Part shown: one piece after another, positions 1 to 8,409 of the stretch
How positions within the stretch are numbered: the stretch's first letter is position 1
Layout of the letters: each line of letters opens with the position of its first letter
DNA from: Pseudomonas cremoricolorata DSM 17059 = NBRC 16634
GTDB taxonomy: Bacteria; Pseudomonadota; Gammaproteobacteria; Pseudomonadales; Pseudomonadaceae
DNA: 64,000 nt
Direction: 5' to 3'
Assembly: GCF_000425745.1 (NCBI RefSeq)
Contig: NZ_AUEA01000002.1
Location: 62,001 to 126,000 of the forward strand
Notes under the pieces: generated by a model
The model's input: the letters and a program-made list of their open reading frames with translations, nothing else
Database searches by the model: none
What the model was told of the DNA's origin: nothing
Program-made: the position numbers and the translations under genes

Positions 1-76
1 TCAGCGCTTCATCGTGACAACGGCTGTGCAGATTGGCGTCGGCCCATTGCCAGTAGACATCTTCCCTGACTCGCAT
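1..76 (-). CDS. Small conserved protein, N-terminal part only (runs off the window)
   Basis: The first 25 codons of a minus-strand gene can be read from an ATG at 74-76 to the window edge without a stop. The visible residues (MRVREDVYWQWAD, then NLHSR, then HDEAL) closely parallel the N-terminus of the 107-residue protein at 24863-25186 (MRIRGDQFWSWAD, NLHHR, HDETL), so the two are paralogues. A purine-rich GAGGGAAAG lies just upstream of the ATG. The function of the family is not recognised. Only the start is present, so nothing can be said about whether the gene is intact. Confidence 0.6.
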   Translation of the reverse strand, partial: MRVREDVYWQWADANLHSRCHDEAL

Positions 77-225
77 GGCACTTTCCCTCGGCATTGTTGA
101 AATGCCTTACAGAAGACCACACAAGCCTGTGCTCAACGAGCGCTATCTACCGATACGCTGCGCAAGATCAAGCAATCGGCAGAAAAGCCCGCCGCTCAGC
201 ACTCGAGCAAGGCTTGCCCGACCCA

Positions 226-1119
226 TCACGCTGCGCGCCCGGCCTTGCCGATCAGACGCTGACCCAGCCGCGCGCCAAACACGTTGATCAACAGCCCCAG
301 CATCACCAGCGCCGCGCCCCAGCATTGCAGTGTGCTCAGTCGCTCGCCGAGCAACATCGCCGAAGAGCTCAAGCCGATGACCGGCACCAGCAGTGAAAAA
401 GGCGCCACCTTGCCCGCCGGATGGCGCGACAACAGTGTGCTCCACAGGCTGTAGCCGACCATGGTGGCGATGAACGCCAGGTAGGCCAGCGCCAGCACCG
501 AATTGAGCGAGATGTTCAGCAGGGCATGACTGATGGCCTCGGGACCTTCCAGCCACCACGACAACGCCAGAAATGGCAGCGGCGGAATCAGCCCGCCCCA
601 GATCACCAGCGCCACCAGGTCGACCTTGCCGAAGCGCCGGGTAATGATGTTGCCCAGCCCCCACATCGCCCCGCCGCACAGGGTCAGCAACAGCGCGATC
701 AGCGGCACATGGCTGCTGTCCTCGCTACCGATCACCGCCAGGCCCGCCGCTGCCACCAGCAGCCCCAAAACGCTTGCCACGCGCAAGCGCTCGCCAAGAA
801 ACAGCGCGGCAAAGCCCAGGGTGAAGAACGCTTGCGACTGCAACACCAGCGATGCCAGCCCTGGCGGCATGCCGCTGTACATGGCCTGGAACAGAAAGGC
901 GAACTGCCCGAGCGAAATGGTCGCGCCGTAGGCGATCAGCCAGCGCCATGGCAGCTTGGGGCGCTTGACCAGCAACACCGCGGGAAAGGCCACCAGCAAA
1001 AACCGTAGGGCACCGAGCAGCATCGGCGGCAGACCATCCAGCCCCACCTTGATAACCACGAAGTTGACTCCCCATGCAACGATCACCACCAGGGCGATCA
1101 GCAGGTCCTTGAGCGGCAT
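226..1119 (-). CDS. EamA/DMT-superfamily transporter
   Basis: This 297-residue inner-membrane protein has about ten hydrophobic segments arranged as two repeated EamA halves (roughly residues 5-135 and 145-285), typical of drug/metabolite exporters for amino acids or small metabolites. Conserved-looking EamA features include the N-terminal WGVNFVVIK stretch and a LLGERL segment near the end of each half. The start at 1119 is preferred over an in-frame codon at 1167 because AAGGAA lies at good spacing upstream and the protein then begins directly with the first membrane helix. It is divergent from the PstS-OmpA gene, with about 180 bp between them. The substrate cannot be told from sequence; members of this family export cysteine, threonine or purine derivatives. 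Confidence 0.88.
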   Translation of the reverse strand: MPLKDLLIALVVIVAWGVNFVVIKVGLDGLPPMLLGALRFLLVAFPAVLLVKRPKLPWRWLIAYGATISLGQFAFLFQAMYSGMPPGLASLVLQSQAFFTLGFAALFLGERLRVASVLGLLVAAAGLAVIGSEDSSHVPLIALLLTLCGGAMWGLGNIITRRFGKVDLVALVIWGGLIPPLPFLALSWWLEGPEAISHALLNISLNSVLALAYLAFIATMVGYSLWSTLLSRHPAGKVAPFSLLVPVIGLSSSAMLLGERLSTLQCWGAALVMLGLLINVFGARLGQRLIGKAGRAA

Positions 1120-1299
1120 CAGGCTGTTCCTTGTACGAACGGTTATAGAAATATTTCGAAACAGCATAAACCGATTGCCGTTGCCGCGACCGCAACAGTT
1201 ATCCGCTGTGGCAGCGCTACAGTCACGCCGCGCCTGTCACCTGCCCTTCACGTGACCGTCGTAGGCTGCGGCGCACCTTCCCGCTTCAGGCCGACCGGC

Positions 1300-2607
1300 A
1301 TGCTCCGCCGCCTCATCATGCTGTGCATGTTACTTCCCGCCCTGGCCGTGGCAGACCCGGCGCAACTGCGTATCCAGGGCTCCAACACCATTGGCACGGC
1401 TCTGGCCCCGGCGCTGGTGCAGGCTTGGTTACGGGCGCAAGGGGCCACGGCAATCGAGCAGACGAAGGGCAACAGCGCCAACGAATGGGTCATTCGCGCC
1501 CGCGACAGCACCGGTCGGGCGCAGCAGATCGACATCGGCGCCCATGGCACGCGCACCGGCTTCAGCGCCCTGGCAGCGGGCAGCGCCGACATCGTCAGCG
1601 CCTCTCGGCCGATCAGTGACGATGAAGCCCACGCGCTGCGCGCGCGGGGGGATCTGCGCGCGGCCTCGAGCGAGCAGATCATCGGCCTGGACGCGGTGGC
1701 GATCATCACCCACCCAGACAACCCGCTGACACGACTGAGCATCGAGCAACTGGCCCAGGTGTTTTCCGGCCAGGTGCAGCGCTGGGAGCAGCTAGGTGTC
1801 AGCGGTGGCGAGATTCATCTGTATACGCGCGACGAGCGCTCCGGCACTTTCGATACCTTCAATGGCCTGGTGCTGCTGCCGGCGCAGCGCCCGCTCGCCA
1901 GTTCGGCGCGGCGTTTCGAGTCAGCCGATGAGCTGGCCGCACAGGTGGAGGCCGACCGCCAGGCGATCGGCTTCAGCGGCCTGGCCTCGGTGCACGGCGT
2001 GCGGACCTTGGCGATCGCTGCCGGCGACGCGCCCGCGCTGCTGCCCAGTCGGGCGCTGGTGGCCAGCGAAGACTATCCGCTGGCGCGGCGCTTGTACTTC
2101 TATCTACCCCAGCCTGCCAGTAGCGAGGCCCGCGCCCTGGTCGACTTCACCCAGAGCGCTGCGGGCCAGGCCATCGTCGCTGCGCAAGGCTTCGTTTCCC
2201 AGCAGATCCAGGCCTTGCCCGTGGCCCTGCACGCCGACCAGCCCCCGGCCTATGCAGACCTTGCGCAGCAGGCCAGGCGCCTGAGCGTGAGCCTGCGCTT
2301 TCAGCCCGGCAGTGCGCAGTTGGACAACAAGGCGCTGCGCGATGTGCAGCGCATCGCCAGCTACCTGGAAAGCACCGGCAAGTTGCGCGGTCGCGCGGTG
2401 CTGGTGGGGTTTGGCGACCGCAAGGAAACCCCTGGCCGGGCTGCCCTGCTGTCGCGCCTGCGGGCCTTGGCGGTGCGCCGTGAACTGGCGCGCCACGGCG
2501 TCGAGACCTTGCAGGTCAACGGCCTGGGCGAACAGTTGCCGGTCGCCGGCAATCAGCAGGCGCAAGACCGCCTGCGCAATCGCCGGGTCGAGGTGTGGGT
2601 TTACTGA
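1300..2607 (+). CDS. Periplasmic PstS-like substrate-binding domain fused to an OmpA domain
   Basis: The 435-residue product starts with a signal peptide (MLRRLIMLCMLLPALAVA). A PstS-type phosphate-binding-like fold follows (about residues 20-300; the IQGSNTIG motif near the N-terminus and RDERSGTFDTF in the middle are typical). A C-terminal OmpA/MotB-like peptidoglycan-binding domain occupies about residues 325-435, ending in NRRVEVWVY. An upstream in-frame GTG at 1252 would add 16 residues before the signal peptide; the ATG at 1300 is preferred for that reason. No pst permease or ATPase genes are adjacent, so the binding domain probably acts as a cell-wall-anchored ligand binder or sensor rather than as part of an importer. 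That role is inference. Confidence 0.85.
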   Translation: MLRRLIMLCMLLPALAVADPAQLRIQGSNTIGTALAPALVQAWLRAQGATAIEQTKGNSANEWVIRARDSTGRAQQIDIGAHGTRTGFSALAAGSADIVSASRPISDDEAHALRARGDLRAASSEQIIGLDAVAIITHPDNPLTRLSIEQLAQVFSGQVQRWEQLGVSGGEIHLYTRDERSGTFDTFNGLVLLPAQRPLASSARRFESADELAAQVEADRQAIGFSGLASVHGVRTLAIAAGDAPALLPSRALVASEDYPLARRLYFYLPQPASSEARALVDFTQSAAGQAIVAAQGFVSQQIQALPVALHADQPPAYADLAQQARRLSVSLRFQPGSAQLDNKALRDVQRIASYLESTGKLRGRAVLVGFGDRKETPGRAALLSRLRALAVRRELARHGVETLQVNGLGEQLPVAGNQQAQDRLRNRRVEVWVY

Positions 2608-2620
2608 GCCGTCACCTGGC

Positions 2621-2914
2621 TCAGGGCGCCACACCTTCTACAATGATCACCTCGGCCTGCGCTGCACCCTGGCGATGACCACAAGCGTCCTGGTACTCGG
2701 CAGAGCGATAACAGGCCAGCGCCTGTTCGTACGAATCGAACTCGATCACCACACTGCGTTGCGGCGTCGGCCGCCCTTCCAGCGCCTCACTGCGCCCGCC
2801 TCGGGCCAGAAAACGCCCGCCGTACAGCGTGAACGCGGCCGGCGCACGCTGGGTGTAGTGCTGGTACTGCTCGGGGTCTGTGACATCGACATGGGCAATC
2901 CAGTAAGCCTTCAT
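2621..2914 (-). CDS. DUF1330 family protein
   Basis: This 97-residue soluble protein belongs to the DUF1330 dimeric alpha-beta barrel group: it starts KAYWIAHVDVTDPEQY, contains YGGRFLARGG and ends with an EVIIVEG strand. Members are small cytoplasmic proteins of unknown activity. The ATG at 2914 follows GAAGGAG at ideal spacing; a GTG six bases upstream is less likely. It is convergent with the PstS-OmpA gene (13 bp between stops) and divergent from the ribBA-like gene, so the short 73-bp gap holding the palindrome at 2942-2961 may control both. Confidence 0.88.
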   Translation of the reverse strand: MKAYWIAHVDVTDPEQYQHYTQRAPAAFTLYGGRFLARGGRSEALEGRPTPQRSVVIEFDSYEQALACYRSAEYQDACGHRQGAAQAEVIIVEGVAP

Positions 2915-2941
2915 CTGCACGCTCCTTCAACGGAATTTGTG

Positions 2942-2961
2942 TATGATGGTATACCATAATA
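2942..2961. promoter_or_regulatory. Palindromic operator upstream of the ribBA-like gene
   Basis: A perfect 12-bp palindrome, ATGGTATACCAT (2946-2957), is extended on each side by TAT/ATA after one mismatched base. Its form resembles operators of FCD-type GntR regulators (T-G-G-T...A-C-C-A). The 11-mer ATACCATAATA (2951-2961) recurs exactly at 4179-4189 in front of the adjacent ABC transporter operon, pointing to a shared regulator. The regulator itself is not identified. Confidence 0.55.
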
Positions 2962-2987
2962 ATCACCCTAGACAGTGAGTGTGCACC

Positions 2988-4103
2988 ATGGCTTTCAACA
3001 GCATCGAAGAACTCCTCGAGGACTACCGCCAGGGCAAGATGGTGCTGCTGGTGGACGATGAAGACCGGGAAAACGAAGGCGATCTGCTGATCGCCGCCGA
3101 GCGCTGTGATGCCCACGCCATCAATTTCATGGCCCGTGAAGCCCGCGGGTTGATCTGCCTGACCCTCACCGATGATCACTGCCAGCGTCTTGGGCTCGAG
3201 CAGATGGTGCCGGCCAACGGCAGCGTGTTCAGCACTGCGTTCACGGTGTCCATCGAAGCGGCCAGCGGCGTCACCACGGGCATCTCCGCCGCCGACCGGG
3301 CGCGCACCGTCGCCGCCGCGATGGCCGTCGACGCCCGCCCGGAAGACCTGGTGCAACCCGGGCATATCTTTCCGCTGCGCGCCCGTGAAGGCGGGGTGCT
3401 CAACCGCGCCGGGCATACCGAAGCCGGCTGCGACCTGGCGCGCCTGGCCGGTTTCACCCCGGCCTCGGTGATCGTCGAGGTGCTCAACGACGACGGCACC
3501 ATGGCCCGCCGCCCCGACCTGGAAGTCTTCGCCGCGCGCCACGGCATCAAGATTGGCACCATCGCCGACCTCATTCACTACCGCCTGAGCACCGAGCAGA
3601 CCATCAAGCGCATCGGCGAGCGCGAGCTGCCCACCGTGCACGGCACCTTCCGCCTGGTCAGCTATGAAGACCGCATCGAAGGCGGCGTGCACATGGCGAT
3701 GGTCATGGGCGACATCCGCCGCGAGCAACCGACCCTGGTGCGCGTGCACGTCATCGACCCGCTGCGCGACCTGGTCGGCGCCGAATATGCAGGCCCAGCC
3801 AACTGGACGCTGTGGGCGGCACTGGAGAAGGTCGCCAGCGAAGGCACCGGGGTGGTGGTGATTCTCGCCAACCACGAATCCTCCCAGGCCCTGCTCGAAC
3901 GCATTCCGCAGTTGACCCAACCGGCACGGCCTTATCAGCGTGGGCAATCGAAGGTGTATTCGGAAGTTGGCACCGGCGCACAGATCCTGCAAGACCTGGG
4001 CGTCGGCAAGCTGCGCCACCTCGGCCCGCCACTCAAGTACGCAGGCCTGGCCGGTTATGAGCTGGAAGTGGTGCAGAGCATCCCGTTCGAGCCACAGGCA
4101 TAG
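2988..4103 (+). CDS. ribBA: RibBA-like protein: DHBP synthase with degenerate GTP cyclohydrolase II domain
   Basis: The 371-residue protein has an intact N-terminal 3,4-dihydroxy-2-butanone-4-phosphate synthase (RibB) domain, about residues 5-200, with the acidic [10 protein letters not shown] motif at 23-32 and the [14 protein letters not shown] motif. RibB converts ribulose 5-phosphate for riboflavin synthesis. The C-terminal half aligns by eye with GTP cyclohydrolase II (starting [16 protein letters not shown]), but the three zinc-binding cysteines of the usual C-x10-C-x-C motif are all absent, so GTP cyclohydrolase activity is unlikely. The ATG at 2988 is chosen over a GTG at 2979. No room or motif for an FMN riboswitch exists upstream. 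The gene is not beside other rib genes but precedes an ABC transporter with which it shares an operator-like 11-mer. It is probably a second, non-canonical copy. Confidence 0.85.
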   Translation: MAFNSIEELLEDYRQGKMVLLVDDEDRENEGDLLIAAERCDAHAINFMAREARGLICLTLTDDHCQRLGLEQMVPANGSVFSTAFTVSIEAASGVTTGISAADRARTVAAAMAVDARPEDLVQPGHIFPLRAREGGVLNRAGHTEAGCDLARLAGFTPASVIVEVLNDDGTMARRPDLEVFAARHGIKIGTIADLIHYRLSTEQTIKRIGERELPTVHGTFRLVSYEDRIEGGVHMAMVMGDIRREQPTLVRVHVIDPLRDLVGAEYAGPANWTLWAALEKVASEGTGVVVILANHESSQALLERIPQLTQPARPYQRGQSKVYSEVGTGAQILQDLGVGKLRHLGPPLKYAGLAGYELEVVQSIPFEPQA

Positions 4104-4162
4104 CCACGATCCACCGGCCATCACGCGTTGTCACCGAGTGAGGGCCGGTCGCCTGCTCCCAC

Positions 4163-4198
4163 TTGCCAAAATCTTGGAATACCATAATATGATATTCC
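4163..4198 (+). promoter_or_regulatory. Promoter with overlapping palindrome for the ABC transporter operon
   Basis: A sigma-70-like pair, TTGCCA (4163-4168) and TAATAT (4185-4190) with 16-bp spacing, is overlapped by an inverted repeat, GGAATA (4176-4181) and TATTCC (4193-4198). The interior contains ATACCATAATA, identical to part of the palindrome before ribBA. A regulator bound here would block the -10 region, which suggests repression. Confidence 0.5.
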
Positions 4199-4335
4199 GT
4201 AGACCTAAATAACTGCCCCACCGTCTTACCCCCGGAATTCCGGTGCTGCACCTGCTGCAAAGCTGCTCCCCGAACACGATTGGCGGGCACACATTCCAGC
4301 CTGCCTCGAATAACAAAAGTAACGAGGGCGTAACC

Positions 4336-5361
4336 ATGCTGTTGAGCAAACGTGTCACCGCAGTGCTGTCTGCCAGCCTGCTCACCCTGGCCTGCCAGGC
4401 CGCGACTGCCGCCGAGAGCGTCAATTTCGTCAGCTGGGGTGGCACTACCCAGGATGCGCAGAAAGAAGCCTGGGCCATCCCTTTCAGCAAGCAGACCGAC
4501 ATCAAAGTGGTGCAGGACGGCCCAACCGACTACGGCAAGCTCAAGGCCATGGTCGAAAGCGGCAACGTGCAGTGGGACGTGGTCGATGTCGAAGCCGACT
4601 TCGCCCTGCGTGCAGCCAGTGAAGGGCTGCTCGAGCCGCTGGACTTCAACACCATCCAGCGCGACAAGATCGACCCGCGCTTCGTCTCCGACCACGGTGT
4701 CGGTTCGTTCTTCTTCTCCTTCGTGCTCGGTTACAACGACGGCAAGGTCGGCGCCAACAAGCCAGTGGACTGGAGCGCGCTGTTCGACACCAAGACCTAC
4801 CCCGGCAAGCGCGCGCTGTACAAGTGGCCAAGCCCGGGCGTGCTGGAACTGGCCCTGCTGGCCGACGGCGTCGCCCCCGACAAGCTCTACCCGCTCGACC
4901 TGGACCGCGCGTTCAAGAAACTCGACACCATCAAGAAAGACATCGTCTGGTGGGGCGGTGGCGCACAGTCGCAGCAACTGCTCGCCTCGGGTGAAGCCTC
5001 GCTGGGCCAGTTCTGGAACGGCCGGGTCTACGCCCTGCAGCAAGACGGCGCGCCGGTCGGCGTGAGCTGGAAGCAGAACCTGGTCATGGCCGATTTCCTG
5101 GTCATCCCCAAAGGCGCGAAGAACAAGGACGCGGCCATGAAGTTCCTGGCCAATGCCAGCAGCGCCCAGGGTCAGGCTGATTTCGCCAACAAGACCGCCT
5201 ACGCGCCGGTCAACCTCGACAGCGTGGCCAAGCTCGACAAGGACCTGGCGCCCAACCTGCCAACCGCCCATGTCAGCGATCAGGTGACCCTGGACTTCGC
5301 CTACTGGGCCAAGAACGGTCAGGCCATCGCCGCGCGCTGGAATGAGTGGTTGGTGAAATGA
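4336..5361 (+). CDS. ABC transporter substrate-binding protein, spermidine/putrescine (PotD/PotF) type
   Basis: This 341-residue periplasmic solute-binding protein has a clear signal peptide of about 25 residues (hydrophobic core LSASLLTLACQAATA). The mature part starts ESVNFVSWGG, as in the PotD/PotF and related group-1 extracellular binding proteins. The ATG at 4336 is preferred over an in-frame codon 93 bp upstream because only it places the signal peptide at the N-terminus. It is first in a four-gene operon (binding protein, two permeases, ATPase), and its stop overlaps the next ATG. The ligand is not established: polyamines are the family default, but pairing with a RibBA-like gene and shared operator sequence leaves other ligands possible. 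Confidence 0.88.
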   Translation: MLLSKRVTAVLSASLLTLACQAATAAESVNFVSWGGTTQDAQKEAWAIPFSKQTDIKVVQDGPTDYGKLKAMVESGNVQWDVVDVEADFALRAASEGLLEPLDFNTIQRDKIDPRFVSDHGVGSFFFSFVLGYNDGKVGANKPVDWSALFDTKTYPGKRALYKWPSPGVLELALLADGVAPDKLYPLDLDRAFKKLDTIKKDIVWWGGGAQSQQLLASGEASLGQFWNGRVYALQQDGAPVGVSWKQNLVMADFLVIPKGAKNKDAAMKFLANASSAQGQADFANKTAYAPVNLDSVAKLDKDLAPNLPTAHVSDQVTLDFAYWAKNGQAIAARWNEWLVK

Positions 5362-6263
5362 AAGTCGCCATCAACGCCTTGCAAAACGCCCAGGGCCCTG
5401 GGGCAGCAGGCGGCGTAGCCCGTCGCCCAGGTCTCGGCCAGCGCTGGAAAGGCAGCCGCAACCTGCTGCCTGCCCTGCTGTTCCTCGGCCTGTTCTTCTT
5501 CGTGCCACTGATCGGCCTGCTGCTGCGCGGCGTGCTCGAACCGGTGCCGGGGCTGGGCAACTACGAGCAGCTGTTCGCCAACTCGGCGTACACCCGGGTG
5601 CTGGTCAACACCTTCTCGGTGGCCGGGCTGGTGACGGTGATCAGTGTGCTGCTGGGCTTCCCGCTGGCCTGGGCGATCACCCTGGTGCCACGCGGCTGGG
5701 GCCGCTGGCTGCTGAACATCGTGCTGCTGTCGATGTGGACCAGCCTGCTGGCGCGGACCTACTCCTGGCTGGTGCTGCTGCAAAGCTCCGGGGTGGTGAA
5801 CAAGGTGTTGATGGCGCTGGGCATCATCGATGCGCCGATTGAAATGGTGCACAACCTCACCGGGGTGGTGATCGGCATGAGCTACATCATGATTCCGTTC
5901 ATCGTGCTGCCGCTGCAGGCGACCATGCACGCCATCGACCCGATGGTGCTGCAGGCAGGCTCGATCTGCGGCGCCAGCCCCTGGACCAATTTCTGGAAGG
6001 TGTTCCTGCCGCTGTGCCGCTCGGGGCTGTTCTCGGGCGCCTTGATGGTCTTCGTCATGTCGCTGGGCTACTACGTGACCCCAGCGCTGCTGGGCGGCGC
6101 GCAGAACATGATGCTGCCTGAGTTCATCATTCAGCAGGTGCAGTCGTTCCTCAACTGGGGCATGGCCAGCGCTGCCGCGGCACTGCTGGTGGCGATCACC
6201 CTGGTGCTCTTCTACCTGTACCTGAAGCTGCAACCGGAATCCCCGGTCGGCAACGCGAGGTAA
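5358..6263 (+). CDS. ABC transporter permease (PotB/PotH-like)
   Basis: The product has 301 residues and six hydrophobic segments, with a binding-protein-dependent transport (BPD) domain in its centre and C-terminal half. The EAA-like loop reads QAGSICGASPWTNFWKVFLP, the surface that contacts the ATPase. The ATG at 5358 overlaps the stop codon of the binding protein in an ATGA arrangement, so translation is probably coupled. It forms the inner-membrane channel together with the next permease. Confidence 0.9.
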   Translation: MKVAINALQNAQGPGAAGGVARRPGLGQRWKGSRNLLPALLFLGLFFFVPLIGLLLRGVLEPVPGLGNYEQLFANSAYTRVLVNTFSVAGLVTVISVLLGFPLAWAITLVPRGWGRWLLNIVLLSMWTSLLARTYSWLVLLQSSGVVNKVLMALGIIDAPIEMVHNLTGVVIGMSYIMIPFIVLPLQATMHAIDPMVLQAGSICGASPWTNFWKVFLPLCRSGLFSGALMVFVMSLGYYVTPALLGGAQNMMLPEFIIQQVQSFLNWGMASAAAALLVAITLVLFYLYLKLQPESPVGNAR

Positions 6264-6269
6264 TTCAGC

Positions 6270-7079
6270 ATGCTTCTTTCACCCAACGCCATGGGCCGGC
6301 CGCTGCGCACCGGCCTGTACCTGACCACCGGGGTCATCGCCGCCTTCCTGCTGCTGCCGGTGGTGTTCATCGTGCTGCTGTCGTTCGGCTCGTCGCAGTG
6401 GCTGGTGTTCCCGCCGCCGGGCTGGACCCTGAAGTGGTACGGCCAGTTCTTCTCCAACCCCGAATGGATGGACGCGGCTCTGGCCAGCCTCAAGGTCGCC
6501 GTGCTCACCACGATCGCCGCCGTGGCGCTGGGCCTGCCGACCGCTTTCGCCCTGGTGCGCGGCCGCTTTCCCGGTCGCGAGATGCTTTACGGGCTGTTCA
6601 CCCTGCCGATGATCGTGCCGCTGGTGATCATCGCCGTGGCGGTCTACGCGCTGTTTCTCAAGCTTGGCTACACCGGCACGCTGTTCGCCTTCGTGGTCAG
6701 CCATGTGATCGTCGCCCTGCCGTTCACCATCATCTCGATCATCAACTCGCTCAAATTGTTCGACCAGTCGATCGAGGATGCTGCGGTTATCTGCGGCGCC
6801 TCGCGCTTGCAGGCGATCTTCAAGGTGACCTTCCCGGCGATACGCCCGGGGATGATCGCCGGCGGCCTGTTCGCCTTCTTGGTCTCGTGGGATGAAGTGG
6901 TGCTTAGCGTGATGATGGCAAGCCCCGACCTGCAAACCCTGCCGGTGAAAATGTGGACCACCCTGCGTCAGGACCTGAGCCCGGTGATCGCCGTCGCCTC
7001 GACGCTGCTGATCGGTCTGTCGCTGTTCGTCATGTTCATTGCCGCCGCCTTGCGCCGGCGCGCCGAAGCCAACGCCTGA
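6270..7079 (+). CDS. ABC transporter permease (PotC/PotI-like)
   Basis: This is the second, 269-residue permease subunit of the same importer. It has six predicted membrane segments and an EAA-type loop, EDAAVICGASRLQAIFKVTF. It starts six bases after the preceding stop. Its length and hydropathy match PotC/PotI subunits, which form the heterodimeric pore with PotB/PotH-type proteins. Confidence 0.9.
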   Translation: MLLSPNAMGRPLRTGLYLTTGVIAAFLLLPVVFIVLLSFGSSQWLVFPPPGWTLKWYGQFFSNPEWMDAALASLKVAVLTTIAAVALGLPTAFALVRGRFPGREMLYGLFTLPMIVPLVIIAVAVYALFLKLGYTGTLFAFVVSHVIVALPFTIISIINSLKLFDQSIEDAAVICGASRLQAIFKVTFPAIRPGMIAGGLFAFLVSWDEVVLSVMMASPDLQTLPVKMWTTLRQDLSPVIAVASTLLIGLSLFVMFIAAALRRRAEANA

Positions 7080-7099
7080 GCCCTGCGGAGACAACAACA

Positions 7100-8248
7100 A
7101 TGAGTGCAGTGATCCAAGACAACGCGCCGGGCAAGACCCTGGTCAGCCTGCGCGGCCTGAACAAGCATTACGGTGACTTCACCGCCGTGGACAACCTCGA
7201 TCTGGACATTCAGGACGGTGAATTCCTCACCTTCCTCGGCTCCAGCGGCTCGGGCAAATCCACCACCTTGTCGATGCTCGCAGGCTTCGAAACCCCCAGC
7301 AGCGGCGAGATTCTGGTCGACGGCCAGTCGTTGGTGCAGGTGCCACCGCACAAGCGCGACATCGGTATGGTGTTTCAGCGCTACTCGCTGTTCCCGCACC
7401 TGAACGTGCGCGACAACATCGCCTTCCCGCTGACCATCCGCAAACTGGCCGCGGCTGAAACCCGCAAGCGCGTCGACGCCATGCTCAAGCTGGTGCAGCT
7501 CGAGCCGTTCGCGCACCGCAAGCCGTCGCAGATGTCCGGCGGCCAGCAGCAGCGCGTGGCGATTGCCCGCGCACTGGTGTACGAGCCACGCATTCTGCTG
7601 ATGGACGAACCGCTCGGGGCGCTTGATAAAAAGTTGCGTGAAGACCTGCAGGATGAACTGCGCCAGTTACACCGGCGCCTGGGCATCACCATCGTCTACG
7701 TGACCCACGACCAGGAAGAAGCCATGCGCCTGTCGCAGCGCATCGCCATCTTCAGCCACGGCAAGATCGTCGGTCTGGGCACCGGCTACGACCTCTACCA
7801 GAACCCGCCCAATGCCTTCGTCGCCTCGTTCCTGGGCAACTCCAACTTCCTGCGCATCACTGCCCAGAGCAACGGCGCCGGCACCTTCGAAGGTCAGCCG
7901 CTGGCCATTCGCCTGACCCCTGGGCTCGATGCCGGCAGCCAAGCGCTGATCATGGTGCGCCCGGAAAAAGCCTTGGCCATGACCCTGCAACAGGCCGCCG
8001 CCGAACCATTGCCGGCAGGCTGGAACGAAGTCAGTGCCAAGGTCGGCGAAGTGCTGTTCCTCGGTGAAAGCCAGACCTGCCACGTGCGCACCGACGGCGG
8101 CACCGAGCTGACGGTCAAGGCGCTGTCGGCAGCCGGCATGCCGATGCAACCGGGCGAAACGGTGAAGGTGCGCTGGGCAGTGGCCGATGCCTGCATCTAC
8201 ACCGAATGGGCCGAGAGCGACCTGAGCAAGGCGGCCGGGGCGCATTGA
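7100..8248 (+). CDS. ABC transporter ATP-binding protein (PotA/PotG-like)
   Basis: The 382-residue ATPase energises the importer encoded just upstream. Visible motifs are Walker A GSSGSGKS (residues 47-54), the signature MSGGQQQR, Walker B ILLMDEPLGALD and the switch histidine region YVTHDQEEA. The C-terminal 130 residues form a TOBE-type regulatory domain. The ATG at 7100 begins the family-typical N-terminus; longer in-frame starts lie inside the permease gene and were rejected. It is the last gene of the operon, followed by a strong hairpin at 8258-8289. Confidence 0.92.
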   Translation: MSAVIQDNAPGKTLVSLRGLNKHYGDFTAVDNLDLDIQDGEFLTFLGSSGSGKSTTLSMLAGFETPSSGEILVDGQSLVQVPPHKRDIGMVFQRYSLFPHLNVRDNIAFPLTIRKLAAAETRKRVDAMLKLVQLEPFAHRKPSQMSGGQQQRVAIARALVYEPRILLMDEPLGALDKKLREDLQDELRQLHRRLGITIVYVTHDQEEAMRLSQRIAIFSHGKIVGLGTGYDLYQNPPNAFVASFLGNSNFLRITAQSNGAGTFEGQPLAIRLTPGLDAGSQALIMVRPEKALAMTLQQAAAEPLPAGWNEVSAKVGEVLFLGESQTCHVRTDGGTELTVKALSAAGMPMQPGETVKVRWAVADACIYTEWAESDLSKAAGAH

Positions 8249-8257
8249 TGGCGCAAG

Positions 8258-8289
8258 CCGTGGCAGCGCCGCAACGGCCGCTGCCACGG
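8258..8289 (+). terminator. Strong hairpin after the ABC transporter operon
   Basis: CCGTGGCAGCG (8258-8268) and CGCTGCCACGG (8279-8289) form a perfect 11-bp stem with a 10-base loop, ten bases after the ATPase stop. No T-tract follows, so it may act as an mRNA 3'-end stabiliser or a weak terminator. Confidence 0.5.
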
Positions 8290-8409
8290 TGAACCGCAGC
8301 GGGGACTACCATTCAAACGCCCTTTTCAAACGCTTGTATGCTTTTTCGTTGACAGCCCGCGGAGTGCGTCCTACCCTCGCATCACTTCCCCGTGTGTGCA
8401 GGCAATCCG

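Noticed and set aside
2921-2987. FMN riboswitch upstream of ribBA
   Set aside because: The gap is too short and shows only a DNA palindrome, with none of the conserved RFN-element sequence.
2787-4124. 445-residue minus-strand frame opposite ribBA
   Set aside because: Overlaps a clearly conserved RibB domain and the DUF1330 gene; no start signals.
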